Assembly: GCA_008638375.1 (NCBI GenBank)
Contig: CM018052.1
Span: 23,663,071 to 23,727,070 of the forward strand
Direction of reading: 5' to 3'
DNA: 64,000 bases
DNA from: Nyssa sinensis
Lineage: Eukaryota; Streptophyta; Magnoliopsida; Cornales; Nyssaceae
The position numbers and the translations under genes are program-made. The first letter of the stretch is position 1. Each line of letters starts with the position of its first letter. This document shows, piece by piece, positions 31,351 through 42,712 of the stretch. The notes under the pieces are model-generated. The model was given only the letters and a program-made list of their open reading frames with translations. It was not told the origin of the DNA and did no database searches.

Positions 31351-32930
31351 TCAAAAATTTATTTAAATTTTTTTTAGTTTACATGAATCATACAATCTTA
31401 AAAAAAGGGTTAGAATTATCTTATTCTTGATAATCTTAATTTTTTAAGAAGCCTTCTTGAATATATTGATGCAATCGTCCTTGTTCTTAATAATCTTGAT
31501 TATTGAAGAAGCCTTTTTAAAAAAAGAAGAGAGTGAGTTCCTCTTTTTCTCTCTCGTAAGAAAATAATCTTTTGTTGTTGTTGTACAGCTATTCTCTTTA
31601 AATTACATATTTACAGGAGCTTGTAAAATTAGGGCAAAATGAGAGATTTAGGGTTCCACCAAATTAGCTCCAATTAGTTAATTAATTTTTAATTAATTAA
31701 TGACTAAATAATTCTAATTAATTTCACTAAATAATTAGAATTGCACTCTAATTTGGTGAAATAGAAAAAAATTCATAATCATTAAACATATACAGTAGAC
31801 CCCTCTATCTGAATATCAATAATTAGGATTTGGGCTTATACACTGTCAAATAAATTCCTAATTATTTTTACAACTTAATTCACCAATTATTAATCACTAT
31901 AAAATTATCAAATCTCAATAAACAATTTATTGAAAATACCAGATCCGGATTTCAGTGATAAATTAATTGAATTAATACATTAGTGATATCCTTCTCTCTA
32001 ATTTAGAGAGTGTAGATTCTATCTTGAGAATATGAGTTCCCACAGTCTAAACAATAATTTTCCAAAATACTGAGATGTTGATCTAAAAGACCTCATTCAT
32101 TAGTAACTCAAAGTCACCATCATTAAGAACTTGAGTCCACTATTCTCTCAGGATTGAGAGCTTATTGCGAATAGTAAATATAAAAATCACGTCAAAGATG
32201 ACAGCTTGATATGACGTGTTTCTTATAGTGATCCAGTTCAGTGTATTCCAAATACACTAATATAATAACCTAGAATCTACTACTCTAGTGGTTGAGATAC
32301 ACCACCCTATCACATAGAAGTCAAGTGTATTACAGTCTTACAGACAAAATGTCCAATCTCATCAATAATGGCAAACTATTCTTGAATTGCTTGATCATAA
32401 GTTCATATCTCTTGTACATAAATCTCATTCATATACATAAACTATTTTCAATAAAAATTCAAGGATTAACCATCTCATGATATAAAATAACAACATCCAC
32501 ATGCATGATAATATGAAAACAATAATAATAAATCAAATTTATTAAATAATAACAAAATATCTTGAATATGAGAGCATACATCGTAACAGGTAAAGCTCTT
32601 GAAAACATTCGATTTTGAAATGACGAATAGAACATTCTTTCTCTTCTTAACAGTAACACGACTGACCCCTAGGATAAGCTTCATTCCAATTAAGTTTTAA
32701 CATAGCCTTGCAAATATATTTCTCACTTTTGCTCTACTTTGACCTTCCACTTTCATCTCCTTAATTATCTTTCATCATCATCTTCATTTTTTTCCTCATC
32801 ATTGTTATCGTCCTCATCTTCATCTTCAACCATAAGCTTTTCAGGATTGATCTTCTGTTGTCCAAGATCGATGGGCAACTAGGATTTCTTCTTGCATCTG
32901 AGCAGTCATGGCATCAGAAAGAGGACAGGT
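31351..32930. other. AT-rich unclassified repeat-like DNA
   Basis: Very AT-rich with short internal echoes ('cttgataatctt...agaagcctt' twice at 31425-31520). It resembles retrotransposon non-coding DNA but I see no termini, PBS or coding. ORFs 32292-32684 are not supported. Confidence 0.35.
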
Positions 32931-33573
32931 TTCTTTCCAAAGATGAAGAATACAGTCAAAAAAACCCTAAAAAACCACAGCTTTTGCAACGCCTTTCGAC
33001 ATCACTAATAATTTTGACTAAGTTGCAAATAACTATCTGTGACACCAAAAAAAAAAAAAAAATCACAAATGCTTTACTAATACTGTGGTTGTAGAAAAGT
33101 GTTTACGACGCGTTAACTAAACGTTGCAAATAACATATTATCCGCAGCACAATAGGCGTCGTTAATGATTTAAAACCCCTTGGTTAATAATAAATGCCAA
33201 AAATGGGGAAAGTGTCGCTAGTTTTTTACTATTAGCAACACAAAGATGGAGTTGTTAAATATTCCAGTCATAATTGTGGAGACCTAGACGTCGCTAATAA
33301 AGTTCCTATTGTGATGCCAGTAAACGTCATTCTTAGGATTTGAGTTATTATAATATTATTTTATTTACAACATTATAGTTATAATGTATTAGCGACGTTT
33401 TTAAGCATCACTAATACTTTTTTTTCTTAAAAACCATTTTAGTAGTGCTAATATACATACATATTTCAATATGTCATCACACATATTCCTGGAATTAAAA
33501 AGTAGATTATTAACTATTTCAATATCTTTTTTTGTTCATCAATCTTTTTTAGAGCACAAACATATTTATTGGT

Positions 33574-33593
33574 CATGAAGTATTAAATGGAGT
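33574..33593. repeat. 20-bp direct repeat, left (likely LINE TSD)
   Basis: CATGAAGTATTAAATGGAGT, identical to 35742-35761. It flanks a LINE 3' fragment that was later split by a probable solo LTR. Confidence 0.8.
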
Positions 33594-33602
33594 TTACACA
33601 CC

Positions 33603-35357
33603 TGAAAGCGCGTCGTTAACACTGTAAAAATAAATTAACGTTACTTCTTAACACAATAAACACAGTAGCTAGCTGAGTAAGGGTCGATCCCACAGAGAGT
33701 GTCCACACTTTATTTTTTATTTATTCCGACCAATTCTAAACTAAAATTCAATTAATAGCAAACAATAAATGGGGAGATTGGAATTTTAATCAAACTAATT
33801 ACGAATGAAAATTAAATTAATAACAAAAATTAATAAATTAAAACTTCAGTTCTTCGGTTCAATCTCACCCTCACAGTCAATGGAACAATCAATCAATTAT
33901 AACATTATTCTACCCTTCAATGAATCTAATAATTCTAGGTGACAACAAGCTCTGCTACCCGAAATTTTCCTTAATTCCTCACTAATGAAACAAGCTCTCC
34001 ATTAGATTCTAACCATTACACAATTTAGAATAAGCTCTCTAAATTTAATATAATGACAGCATTAATATATAGGAAATTAGATTATTCTAAGCAACAATCA
34101 CACAAGCTTGGACTGTTTAACTTAGGACATGATAATCATAGCAATAAACAAAAGCTTGACCACAATCATCTATCACCATTTGCCACAATTGATTAGGAAT
34201 CATATCAATTACGTAATATACCTCCTGAATCTAGCAATTGATAATAATCTGATCAATCTAACAGGCCTGATTAAATCAATCAAACTAAATATCAATAAAA
34301 CAATTTAAACAGATTACCATGAACAAATTAAGAGAAGGAAAAAATAATATTACTGAATTGACTCAACCATTAAACTGTAATGAGGGTTCGAAATCCCCTA
34401 AAACTGAATTAAAAAATCTAGCCTAACATACTTAAATAAAAAAATACTAATCTAATTTAATTCTGTGTGTCCTCTGTTCTATGCAGCAGCGGCCCCGCAT
34501 AGGTCCCACTGCTCTACCCGTCTCCAACCTGCGCCGCACGATCTCCTTTTTTCTCCTTCTATTTTGCAACTTTAAATACCTTAAAAACTGCTGCCCTAAC
34601 AGCCGCTTCCGCGCCTGGACCGCACGTCACTGGTTCAGCTCACATCACTTCTTTTTTTCTCTTTTTCTTCCATTCGGCCGTGCTTCCAAGCCTAGTCGCA
34701 GCCTTTGTTGACTTTTCTTTTTGGTTCCAGCGACCAAACTGCACAGCAGCCGCACTTTTCAAGCCCACAGCCCAATCCAACCACTTAAGGACACAGCCCA
34801 CTGCTCAGAACTGATTTACTGATTTCACCAAAACTGCTGAAACTTACAAGCTGTTTTTACATTCAAAAACGACTGAATCTTAATTCGAGCTCTTCACGAA
34901 AGTTGTAGCCCTCGAAGAGTAGGTAATTTTAGGCTTTTAAAACACTTGATTTGGACTTCGGAAACTCAATTTATGGCCTGTTGAAGTCGGCCAGTCGGAC
35001 AGGAAATCAGCTGCGCGGACAGCTTCTCAGGCCTGATTTCAAAACAATGTTTGGAGGCCCAAACGAACTCTGATTTTTGCAAACCAGATCTTTCTGAAAA
35101 GCCCAAGACGTCCTCTACAAACTTCATGAAGACCACTTCCTCATTATCAAAGTCTAACACCATCAAAATCTCAAGTGAATCTTCATAGGTCGAAATACCA
35201 AAAAAGCTGAAATTTGTACATTATACTCCAAATTTATTCTTTCACCCTCAACGCTTCCCTAATTCAATAAATAAATTAATTAACTCACTAAAACAGAAAA
35301 TATGTAATAAAACCAAATATCAAGGAATTAAAAATATGAAATATTATGCTCTCATCA
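33603..35357 (-). mobile_element. Probable solo LTR, 1755 bp
   Basis: Minus-strand ends are TGATGAGAGCATAATA and ...GCGCGCTTTCA (TG...CA), bordered on both sides by ACACC (33598-33602 and 35358-35362), a perfect 5-bp TSD. Near the minus-strand 3' end, 'ctctgtgggatcgacccttac' is a motif I associate with Tat/Athila-type gypsy LTR ends. No internal coding, PBS or second LTR is present. Short ORFs (34481-34711, 34966-35166) are not conserved. Confidence 0.7.
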
Positions 35358-35362
35358 ACACC

Positions 35363-35727
35363 CATCATCATCACTAGCACCATAGCTTCAAGGGCATGCA
35401 TGTTTTTGTGTGCACTTTGCCCATACATGCCAACATGTGCATCAAGAGTTATACCAGTATTCCAACATTCAAGTGAATGTCTGTTGTTCTTTTTTAAGGT
35501 GCGACTGTTAGTAGCTTGGGTGAATTTTTTTGCGTTTCTTATTTTCTTTTAGTCCTTGTGATGGTATATGACTAGTTCCCTACTTGGTGCCAATTCCTGG
35601 TTAGGATGAAGTTTTGAAAGCCATGGTGCCTTTTGTTCTTGTCCTTTTTATATTCTCATTATGTATGCCTTGTATATCTTTGTTTACATTAATAAATTTT
35701 CTCCTTTTTTGCCGATAAAAAAATACC
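35363..35727 (+). mobile_element. LINE 3' end, split by the solo LTR
   Basis: LINE 3' UTR pattern (tggtatatgactagttcc, tgccttgtatatctttg, cattaataaattttctc, tttgccgat, poly(A) at 35718-35724). Its first nine bases are probably 33594-33602, left of the inserted LTR. Confidence 0.65.
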
Positions 35728-35741
35728 TTATCAACGGATGG

Positions 35742-35761
35742 CATGAAGTATTAAATGGAGT
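35742..35761. repeat. 20-bp direct repeat, right (likely LINE TSD)
   Basis: Identical to 33574-33593. 14 bases separate it from the poly(A), so the TSD may extend with decay. Confidence 0.8.
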
Positions 35762-36445
35762 CATCTAGATCAAGCAATATCTTACAACCCAATAGGCAGA
35801 AGTTGCCTATACCTTCACTGCCTTTGCATGGATGTCGGCTTAATCTTCCCACTAACAACCTAAGATTTAATACAAGCACCACAAAAGGGAAAAAAATGGA
35901 TAAATAGCTAAACCAACAGCCGCCAATTTTAAACATGATGAAATAACAAAATATATCAAAGATTCAAATACATGTCTCACTATCATTAAAGAAAAAAATA
36001 ATCTCAAAGTTTTGTCCATGTCTAACTATCATTAAAAACTAAAAATACAATCTCATAGTTTCAATTGTCATTCAAATATATGTCCAACAATCATCAAGCA
36101 AATTGAAGGCATGGCAGTAAGAGCAGGCACAATATGGGTAAAAATTTCTTCTTCTACCATCAGCACCAACACCTCTTGGGCATAAATTGTCATTTGAAAA
36201 TGTAAGAAAAATATGCGGCACATTAAATAAAACTAAGAAAAGTCCAATAGATTAAAGTATACGCAATCAACCACTGAGGAACACAAGTAGCTACTAGTTA
36301 ATACAACTGCAATTATCTTTCTAAGATCCCACAAGTAAGCAACGTCTTCATTGTACCAATAAAAAAACACCTAGAACAAGTGAAGCAGCATGACATATAA
36401 GCTTGCACTTGAAAAAATTACTGTACATAAACGAAGGTGAGGACA
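35762..36445. other. Non-coding, nothing recognised
   Basis: AT-rich, with 'catgtctcactatcattaaa' echoed about 60 bases later as 'catgtctaactatcattaaa'. No gene supported. Confidence 0.4.
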
Positions 36446-36688
36446 ATTCTTTTTTTTTTTTTGGAAATTGAAATTTATTGACCACTAGGGCAAAAAGGAT
36501 AGACAAACGAGCAAATTACAAGAAAACAAGAAAATGGTAGGGGAAGAGGGAGAGCAGGGGAACCTCCCGACCAACCAGAAGCAAAACAAACCACAACAAC
36601 CCTAAACATCATAGATTCCAATTCCTACAAAGGGAAAGGTTTAGCGAAGAAGATCTGGCCTTTGGAGAGACACATTTTGGTGTGAACA
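36446..36688 (-). mobile_element. Split LINE, 3' UTR segment
   Basis: Poly(T) at 36448-36460 marks the poly(A) end. The segment continues across the CACTA insertion at 41033. First of three pieces of one minus-strand LINE. Confidence 0.7.
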
Positions 36689-36955
36689 CACTACAAAAAA
36701 ATTATAATTTTTACAATGCACAGTATTAGCGACGCACAATAATGCGTCGCTCAAAAGTGACAAAAGGGGGTTTCTTGCGCGAAAGATCTGGCCTTTGGAG
36801 AGACACATTTTGGTGTGAACACACTACAAAAAAATTATATTTTTTACAATGCACAGTATTAGCGACGCACAGTAATGCGTCGCTAATAGTGTCCATTAGC
36901 GACGCGCACCACATGCGTCGCTCAAAAGTGACAAAAGGGGGTTTCTTGCGCAAAA
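36648..36955. repeat. Tandem duplication spanning LINE flank and CACTA end
   Basis: The block 'agatctggcctttggagaga ...gtgtgaaca' plus CACTACAAAAAAATTAT plus subterminal repeats to 'gggggtttcttgcgc' occurs twice, starting at about 36650 and 36783. The second copy has about 40 extra bases of subterminal repeat. The palindromic units create mirror-image ORFs on both strands (36726-36975) that are not genes. Confidence 0.9.
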
Positions 36956-37139
36956 AATATGCACGAACCTATTAGCGACACACAAGTGGCAATTTGCAAC
37001 GCACATGTGCGTCACTAATAGTTGATGCTTTTAGTAGCGTTCGTTGGGGCGTCGCTAATAGTGTACGTAAATGAAACATCATCGTTTTACTTAACATTAG
37101 CGACGCTCAAATACTTATTAGCGGTGCACAATCCTTATA

Positions 37140-37425
37140 CCTCAAATCCCCAATTCAATCTTTCTCTCTCTCACAGACGCTCTTTCTCTTCTTAGACGCT
37201 CTTTCTCTCTCTAAATCGCTCGATCTCGGATCTCTCTCTCTCTCTCTCTGAGACACAATTTGGAGAAAATTCTTACGACCTTAAACCAAGCAAGCAACAA
37301 ACTTCCTTCATGGTTTGCTCCATCAACGCCCTAGATTCGGCACTCGGTTTCTCTCCCCTCCATCAGAGCCCTAGATTCGACACTCAGTTTCTCTCCCCTC
37401 TATTGCATTCTTCAGAGGTATATAT
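37140..37425 (+). other. CT-rich leader-like segment with possible splice donor
   Basis: (CT)n-rich sequence, 'ccctagattcg..cactc' repeated twice (about 37330 and 37370), ending TTCAGAG/GTATAT near 37418. It resembles a transcribed 5' leader exon inside the CACTA element, pairing with an acceptor near 40280. No long ORF. Confidence 0.4.
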
Positions 37426-39200
37426 GATATTACTTTCTTTTTATTTATGATAAAATTATCCAAAACGGTTAAGATTGACATTCTCTATATTATAAAATTT
37501 TGTGCGATATCTCACCCATTGATGATGAATTTTTTGTCTTTTTGTTTAGTTACATGATTTAGATATTTTGAAGGCAATTTTGTTATTTTTTGTTTCTTTG
37601 ATATGCTGGATCCTAAAAATATAATTGATTATTTCTTATGCATTTGGCTAGTCTCATTTGTGTTGCCTTGTAATGTTTTAGGTTGTGTTTGAATGACATT
37701 AAAAAAACACATTAGAGCATCTCCAATGCTAAAAAGTCATTTGAGCATTCAAGTTAAATTTTAGAGTATTACAATATCAAAATGCTATGTTTTGACATTT
37801 TATTATTCAATGCTAAAATGTTATTTTTTTTGGCAGAACAACTATTTTTCTTCCCAACTATAAGCACCTTTTGCCTTTGGAATATTTCAACCGTTGGATT
37901 AAAAGCATCCATGTCATTTATTTGAATGGTAACTTGATACAAGTCTGGTTATATTTGAAAGCAACTTTGATAAAATCCAATGCTTTTTAGAGCTTTTCCA
38001 ATGCAGTTCTTATTTGAGCTGCTATATTCAAAATATAGCAGGTAGTTCAAAAGTGCAAGCTTCAAAAGTTGCCTCAAATTTTGATCCTTCATTGCCAAAA
38101 GCTTCAAGTTGATCTTCAGTATGAGTTAGAATGAAGGAAATGAGATTCGCAGGAACTTATACATTTTACTAGGACTAGAAAAATTTTTAGTAAAATGTTC
38201 AAGAAAAAATAGTTTTATCCATTTTATTAGCTAAATCCATCATAAAATTAATTGATGAATTTCAAATAACTAGGATAAAATTATTTTTAAAATTGAGTTA
38301 AGTTGTAACTCTAACAATAAATATATACGTTAAGTGTTTGTCTATATACATTAGTTGGAGAAATTCTTGAAACTTATACATTCAACACCTTAAATTATCA
38401 ATTCCATTGTAGAATTAAATATCAATAATATAAAAATTTAGATAGAAAATAAGATTGGAAGACTTAGATATGAGTTCGATGGGAGGCACGCTCGGCACTG
38501 CTCTAAAGCCATAGTGCCTCCCCATGTGCAGGTACTATCAGTTACTAACAACTCTAAAATACAATTCATAAAACTCACAACACATGTCATTTATAAGGCA
38601 CGTCTTCAGAAGGCGCGTGAGAGGATCAAAGTCTTGTATCGCATTGCCCATAAAAGTCAATAAACAAAAAAATGAAAGAAAATAGAAGAATAGAGAGAAA
38701 ATAATTCTTTCTAAAATTCGATTTTCCTCACAATCATACTCTAAAAGTTCAGCAAGTACAACTCACATATATGGTCAGATTCCCAATCTATCGCCTGATA
38801 CATAATTTTATAAACTTAGTGCACATGGTAAGCAACTCACATGTTTGACATGTAACCTCATAGCTACTCAGTCCGACAACTCACATGTTCTCCTATATTA
38901 CGTGCTGATGCACCTTTTTAGCAAGGCCGCTGTGAGCATGGCCTAATTTTTCTTTTTAGGGATTACTTCGTGAAAAAAAAATTATGGTGATTGTTTTGTA
39001 AGTTAGCAATTGCATTCATGTAAGCCTAGCCCCGTTCGGGAGTCTTTTTCATCACATGTGAATCTTATCGCGAATTTTATTCGTGATTGGGCTTGTGTGT
39101 ATGAAAATCGATTCTTGAATTGTCCAGAGAGGATTGTTCGAGAATGCATAAATCTGAATTATAATCAATAGCTACTCATGCTTGAATATTCCACTATGAC
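37426..39200. other. AT-rich interior of CACTA element
   Basis: No gene. Two MITE-like starts in direct orientation ('tagagcatctccaatgc' about 37712; 'tagagcttttccaatgc' about 37987) hint at decayed MITE insertions. Confidence 0.35.
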
Positions 39201-40165
39201 AAAATAGACTTGCACGAACTTATTACAATCAGTTCAGATGCCCGGTTTGAAACTTATGCAAGTTTCAGCTCCAAAAAGGCCCATTTTGGGGTTTTGACCG
39301 ACCAAAATGCCAGATATCGGCCTACCGACCTTGACACCCCATCACACATCTCACAAATGATAAAATAGACTTACACGAACTTATGACAATCATTTCAGAT
39401 GTTCGGTTTGAAACTTATGCAAGTTTCAGCTCCAAAAATGCCTATTTTGGGGTTTTGACCGACCAAAATGCTAGATATCAGCCTACCGACCTTGACACCC
39501 TATCAGACACCTCACAAATGATAAAATAGACTTGCACAAACTTACGACAATTAGTTCAGATGCCCAGTTTGAAACTTATGGAAGTTTCAGCTCTAAAAAT
39601 GCCCATTTTGGGGTTTTGATTGACCAAAAAATAGACTTGCACGAACTTACAACGATCAATTCAGATGCCCGGTTTGAAACTTATGCAAGTTTCAGCTTCA
39701 AAAAAGCCCATTTTAGGATTTTGACGAACCAGAATTTTGGATATCGGCCTAACTACACCGAAACCCTATCACACACCTCACAAATGATAAAATAGACTTA
39801 CACCAACTTACGACACTCGGTTCGGATCACTAGTTTGAAACTTATGCAAGTTTTTGCTCTAAAAAGGTCCATTTTGGGGTTTTGACTAACCTAAACACCA
39901 GATATCAACCAAACGAGCCCAAAACCCCATCAAACACCTCAGATATGATAAAATAGACTTGCACAAACTTACGGCACTCGGTTCGGATCAACGGTTTGAA
40001 ACTTACGCAAGTTTTTGCTTGGAAAAGGCCCATTTTGGGGTTTTAACAAACCAAAATGCCGGATATCGGCCTAACTATCCCGAAACCCCATCACACACCT
40101 TACAAATGATAAAATAGACTACCACAAACTTACGGTAATCAGTTTGGATCAGTGGTTTGCAACTT
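39201..40165. repeat. 161-bp satellite array inside CACTA element
   Basis: Copies of AAAATAGACTTGCACGAAC start at 39201, 39362, 39523, 39628, 39789, 39950 and 40111: spacings 161, 161, 105, 161, 161, 161. Units share 'ggtttgaaacttatgcaag' and 'cccattttggggttttgac'. One unit is internally deleted (105 bp) and the last is partial. The ORF at 39532-39795 is a by-product of the repeat. Confidence 0.95.
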
Positions 40166-40447
40166 ATGCTACTTTATGCCGTTCTTACTATTTATGCATG
40201 CAAAAAAAAAACTATTCACATTCTATGTTCATGTATATGTAATAATTGTTTTAATATATATCATTTGATCTTTATTTCAGATTGATCGGGATTATTGCGC
40301 CGTCGTCTTTATGTTTTGCATAGGAACTTGTTATTTTTATTTATTTTTTTTCTTTTCATGGACATCTGTAGTTACATTTTTTGAGACAATTCTTAATTTT
40401 TCTATTTATTGTTAAATTATACTTTTACAAATGTACATAATTAGTAT

Positions 40448-40466
40448 AATATATATATATATATAT
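40448..40466. repeat. (TA)n microsatellite
   Basis: Short TA run in the CACTA right half. Confidence 0.85.
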
Positions 40467-41032
40467 GAATGTATTTTTCTTTTTTAATATATTCATTTCA
40501 GAATGCTTGGATTTTATTGTATATCAGGATAATTGATACAGGTTTAAACAGAAATAAAATAACAAATAAAACAAAGCAAATATGGTTTTAAAAAAAAACT
40601 TTTATCGACGCACGCAAATACATGGCTAAAAGTAAAGAAATAAATTTATAGCAATGCTTTACATTCGTTGCTAAAGAATGCCAATACACTATTAATGATG
40701 CACACAATGCGTCGCTAAAGGTTACCATTAGTGACGGGCACTTTATGTGTTGCTACAAGCAACCATTAGCGACACACACAGAGTGCGTCGCTAAAAACTA
40801 CCATTAGCGATGCACACTGCGTACGCCGTTAATGGTAACCTTTAGCAACGCTTAGTGTGCATCGCTAATGGTTGCTTTTAGTGACGCACGCTGCATCCGT
40901 GTATAGTATTTGCGACACCCATGCCCAATTATTAGCAATGCACATTTGTGCGTCACAAAAGAGCTTTGCGACATATTTGGCCACTATTAGCGATGCACGC
41001 ATGCGTCGCTAATGGTGCCTTTTCCTGTAGTG

Positions 41033-42279
41033 ACAATGAATGTAATTTCCTTGAAAATAGTCTCAGGGGGTTTAAGAGTGTCCTTGAAGATGTGGTTATT
41101 TCTTTCAATCTACAGGTTATACATTATGGCAATAAGACTCCACTTGAGGACAAATGAGAAGAAAGAATAAGCATCACAAATAGCAATGTACTAGTTATTA
41201 ATTTGGGTCCACAAATGAGGAGCACCGAAAACACAATAATAGGAAGTCACCCTTCTCTATATTTCATTAGAGTATAGACATTAGAAGAATATGTGATCTT
41301 CGCTCTCCGGCGCAGATTGGCAGAGCACACAACAATCATTATTTAAAATTCTCTACTTGACTAACTTGTCCATGGTTAATAGTCTACTCTTCCATAAGAT
41401 CCAGATGATAAAGGCATTCCGAGGGGAATGGCCCTTACACCAAACAATGCTATGCCATGAAACATTGGGATTCCTTCCACTAAGGTCATGCCAAGCTAAA
41501 GTTGTTGTATGCTCGTCAGAGAAATCTGCAACCCATGTAATGATGTCCAAATTGTTGGAGTTTGGTTGGTATTGGACTTGTTCTTTAAAGGGATCGAGGT
41601 ATCTAGGCCATTCCCACCGGTTATATCTTGGATAATGCTTTGAATTGTTTCAGATACTATAAGGGATTTGGTCTTTAAAAATACCATTTGAAAGCCAAGG
41701 ATCCTGTTATAAGATAGTGTCATGCCCATCACCAATCTTGTGCATGATAAACTTTTTTGCTTTGTCTCTCAGTTGAAATAACTTCCTCTAGCACCATCCA
41801 CAATTTTGAGGTTTCGTGGAAAACCACAAACAATTATCTTTAATCTTATAAACATGGACCTATTTCACCCGCAGAGTGTCCCTTTTATAGCATAAAGGCC
41901 ATAAGTTCCTAAGTATCAGGGCATTATTCCACTTTTAAGTTCTTTTGATGTCAGGCCCCCCTCTCTTTTAGGATTACACATAGAGTGCTAACTAACTTTT
42001 GTTGCATAAGTCTATCTGAGGAACCTACCTAGAGAAAGTCTCTCATTTTGGGCTCTGTCTCCTTGTGAACTCTCCTAGGTAAAATAAAGATATTGCACCA
42101 GTAAGTTTGTATACTACATAAAAGTGAAATCACCAACTGAAGTCTACTTGTATAGGATAAAAATTTATTAGTCCCATTATTGATTCTCTTGGTAATTTTC
42201 CCCACTAAGGCATTGCAATTCTTTGGAAGAGTCTAGAAGAGATTAGAGGGACTCTAAGGTAGCGAACATGGAGAGATCA
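41033..42279 (-). pseudogene. Split LINE: ORF2 zinc-finger tail and RT C-terminus
   Basis: On the minus strand from 42279: HVRYLRVPLISSRL (RT tail), RINNGTNKFLSYTSRLQLVISLL, YWCNIFILPRRV, then in 41550-41353 the block VSWHSIVWCKGHSPRNAFIIWILWKSRLLTMDKLVK, then CVLCQSAPESEDHIFF (zf-RVT Cys/His pattern) near 41300. Many stops. The left edge is the CACTA insertion and the right edge is the gag-only LTR element. Confidence 0.85.
42275..42279. repeat. Aged TSD of gag-only LTR element, left (GATCA)
   Basis: The interrupted LINE frame predicts GATCC here; observed GATCA. Its partner at 51959-51963 is AATCC. Each differs from GATCC by one base. Confidence 0.7.
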
Positions 42280-42649
42280 TGTAACATCCTGACCAGTAAT
42301 TAGGGATACTTAGGAAGCTTTAAGAGAATATTAGTGTATAATTAGATCATAATGATATTGTCGCAACGATAATTCTTGGGTGAATTAAGATAGAAGAAAT
42401 TGATATGAAAAATGAAGACGAAATTAATAAAGAGATACATAAATGTTAAGCCTAAAAGTTTAAACAAGTATCATAACTAATCATGTTAATTAATTTAATT
42501 ACATAAAAGAGAAATCTTCATGAACATAAAATATATCAAGTAATTCAGAGATATACAAATTTAGTGCATTGAATGAATAAAATATTAAATAAAAGTATAA
42601 AATCCTCCACCAACATAACAAAAAAAAAAAAGAGGAAAAAAAGTAGAAA

Positions 42650-42712
42650 TGGAGTTGCCAAGTCTTGAACTCAAAACCTCAAGTAAAAGTTACCATTGGG
42701 CTATTAGCATTT
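42650..42712 (-). repeat. tRNA-like sequence embedded in LTR
   Basis: On the minus strand 'tagcccaatggtaa' (A-box-like) and 'gagttcaagactt' (B-box-like) are spaced as in a tRNA-derived SINE. The same block lies in the 3' LTR at about 48258-48330, so it was part of the element before this insertion. Confidence 0.45.

Larger units (their letters stand above)
30733..33447. mobile_element. Possible CACTA element carrying the NACA pseudogene
   Basis: The left end CACTACTAAAGTG (30733) and the right end, CACTACTAAAATGG on the minus strand (33434-33447), share the first ten bases. Both are bordered by the triplet CTA (30730-30732 and 33448-33450), the TSD length CACTA elements make. The right 450 bases carry dense subterminal words (gcgacg, cgtcgct, gttgcaaat). 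The left side lacks them, so the left end is the weak part. Confidence 0.45.
36689..41032. mobile_element. Non-autonomous CACTA transposon with satellite array, 4.3 kb
   Basis: Left end CACTACAAAAAAATT and right end CACTACAGGAAAA (minus strand, 41020-41032), with identical 3-bp TSDs ACA at 36686-36688 and 41033-41035. Both subterminal regions are dense with 'attagcgacgcac' and 'tgcgtcgctaat' in both orientations, the presumed transposase-binding repeats. No transposase ORF. Inside: a CT-rich leader with a GT donor (37140-37425), AT-rich DNA, a 161-bp tandem array (39201-40165), and an exon-like piece after 'tttatttcag' near 40280. It interrupts a LINE. Confidence 0.92.

Noticed and set aside
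36726..36975. Overlapping ORFs on both strands sharing KVTKGGFLRER-like words
   Set aside because: They come from palindromic CACTA subterminal repeats and their tandem duplication; no protein family.
39532..39795. 87-codon repetitive ORF
   Set aside because: By-product of the 161-bp satellite; the frame exists because one unit is deleted by 56 bp.
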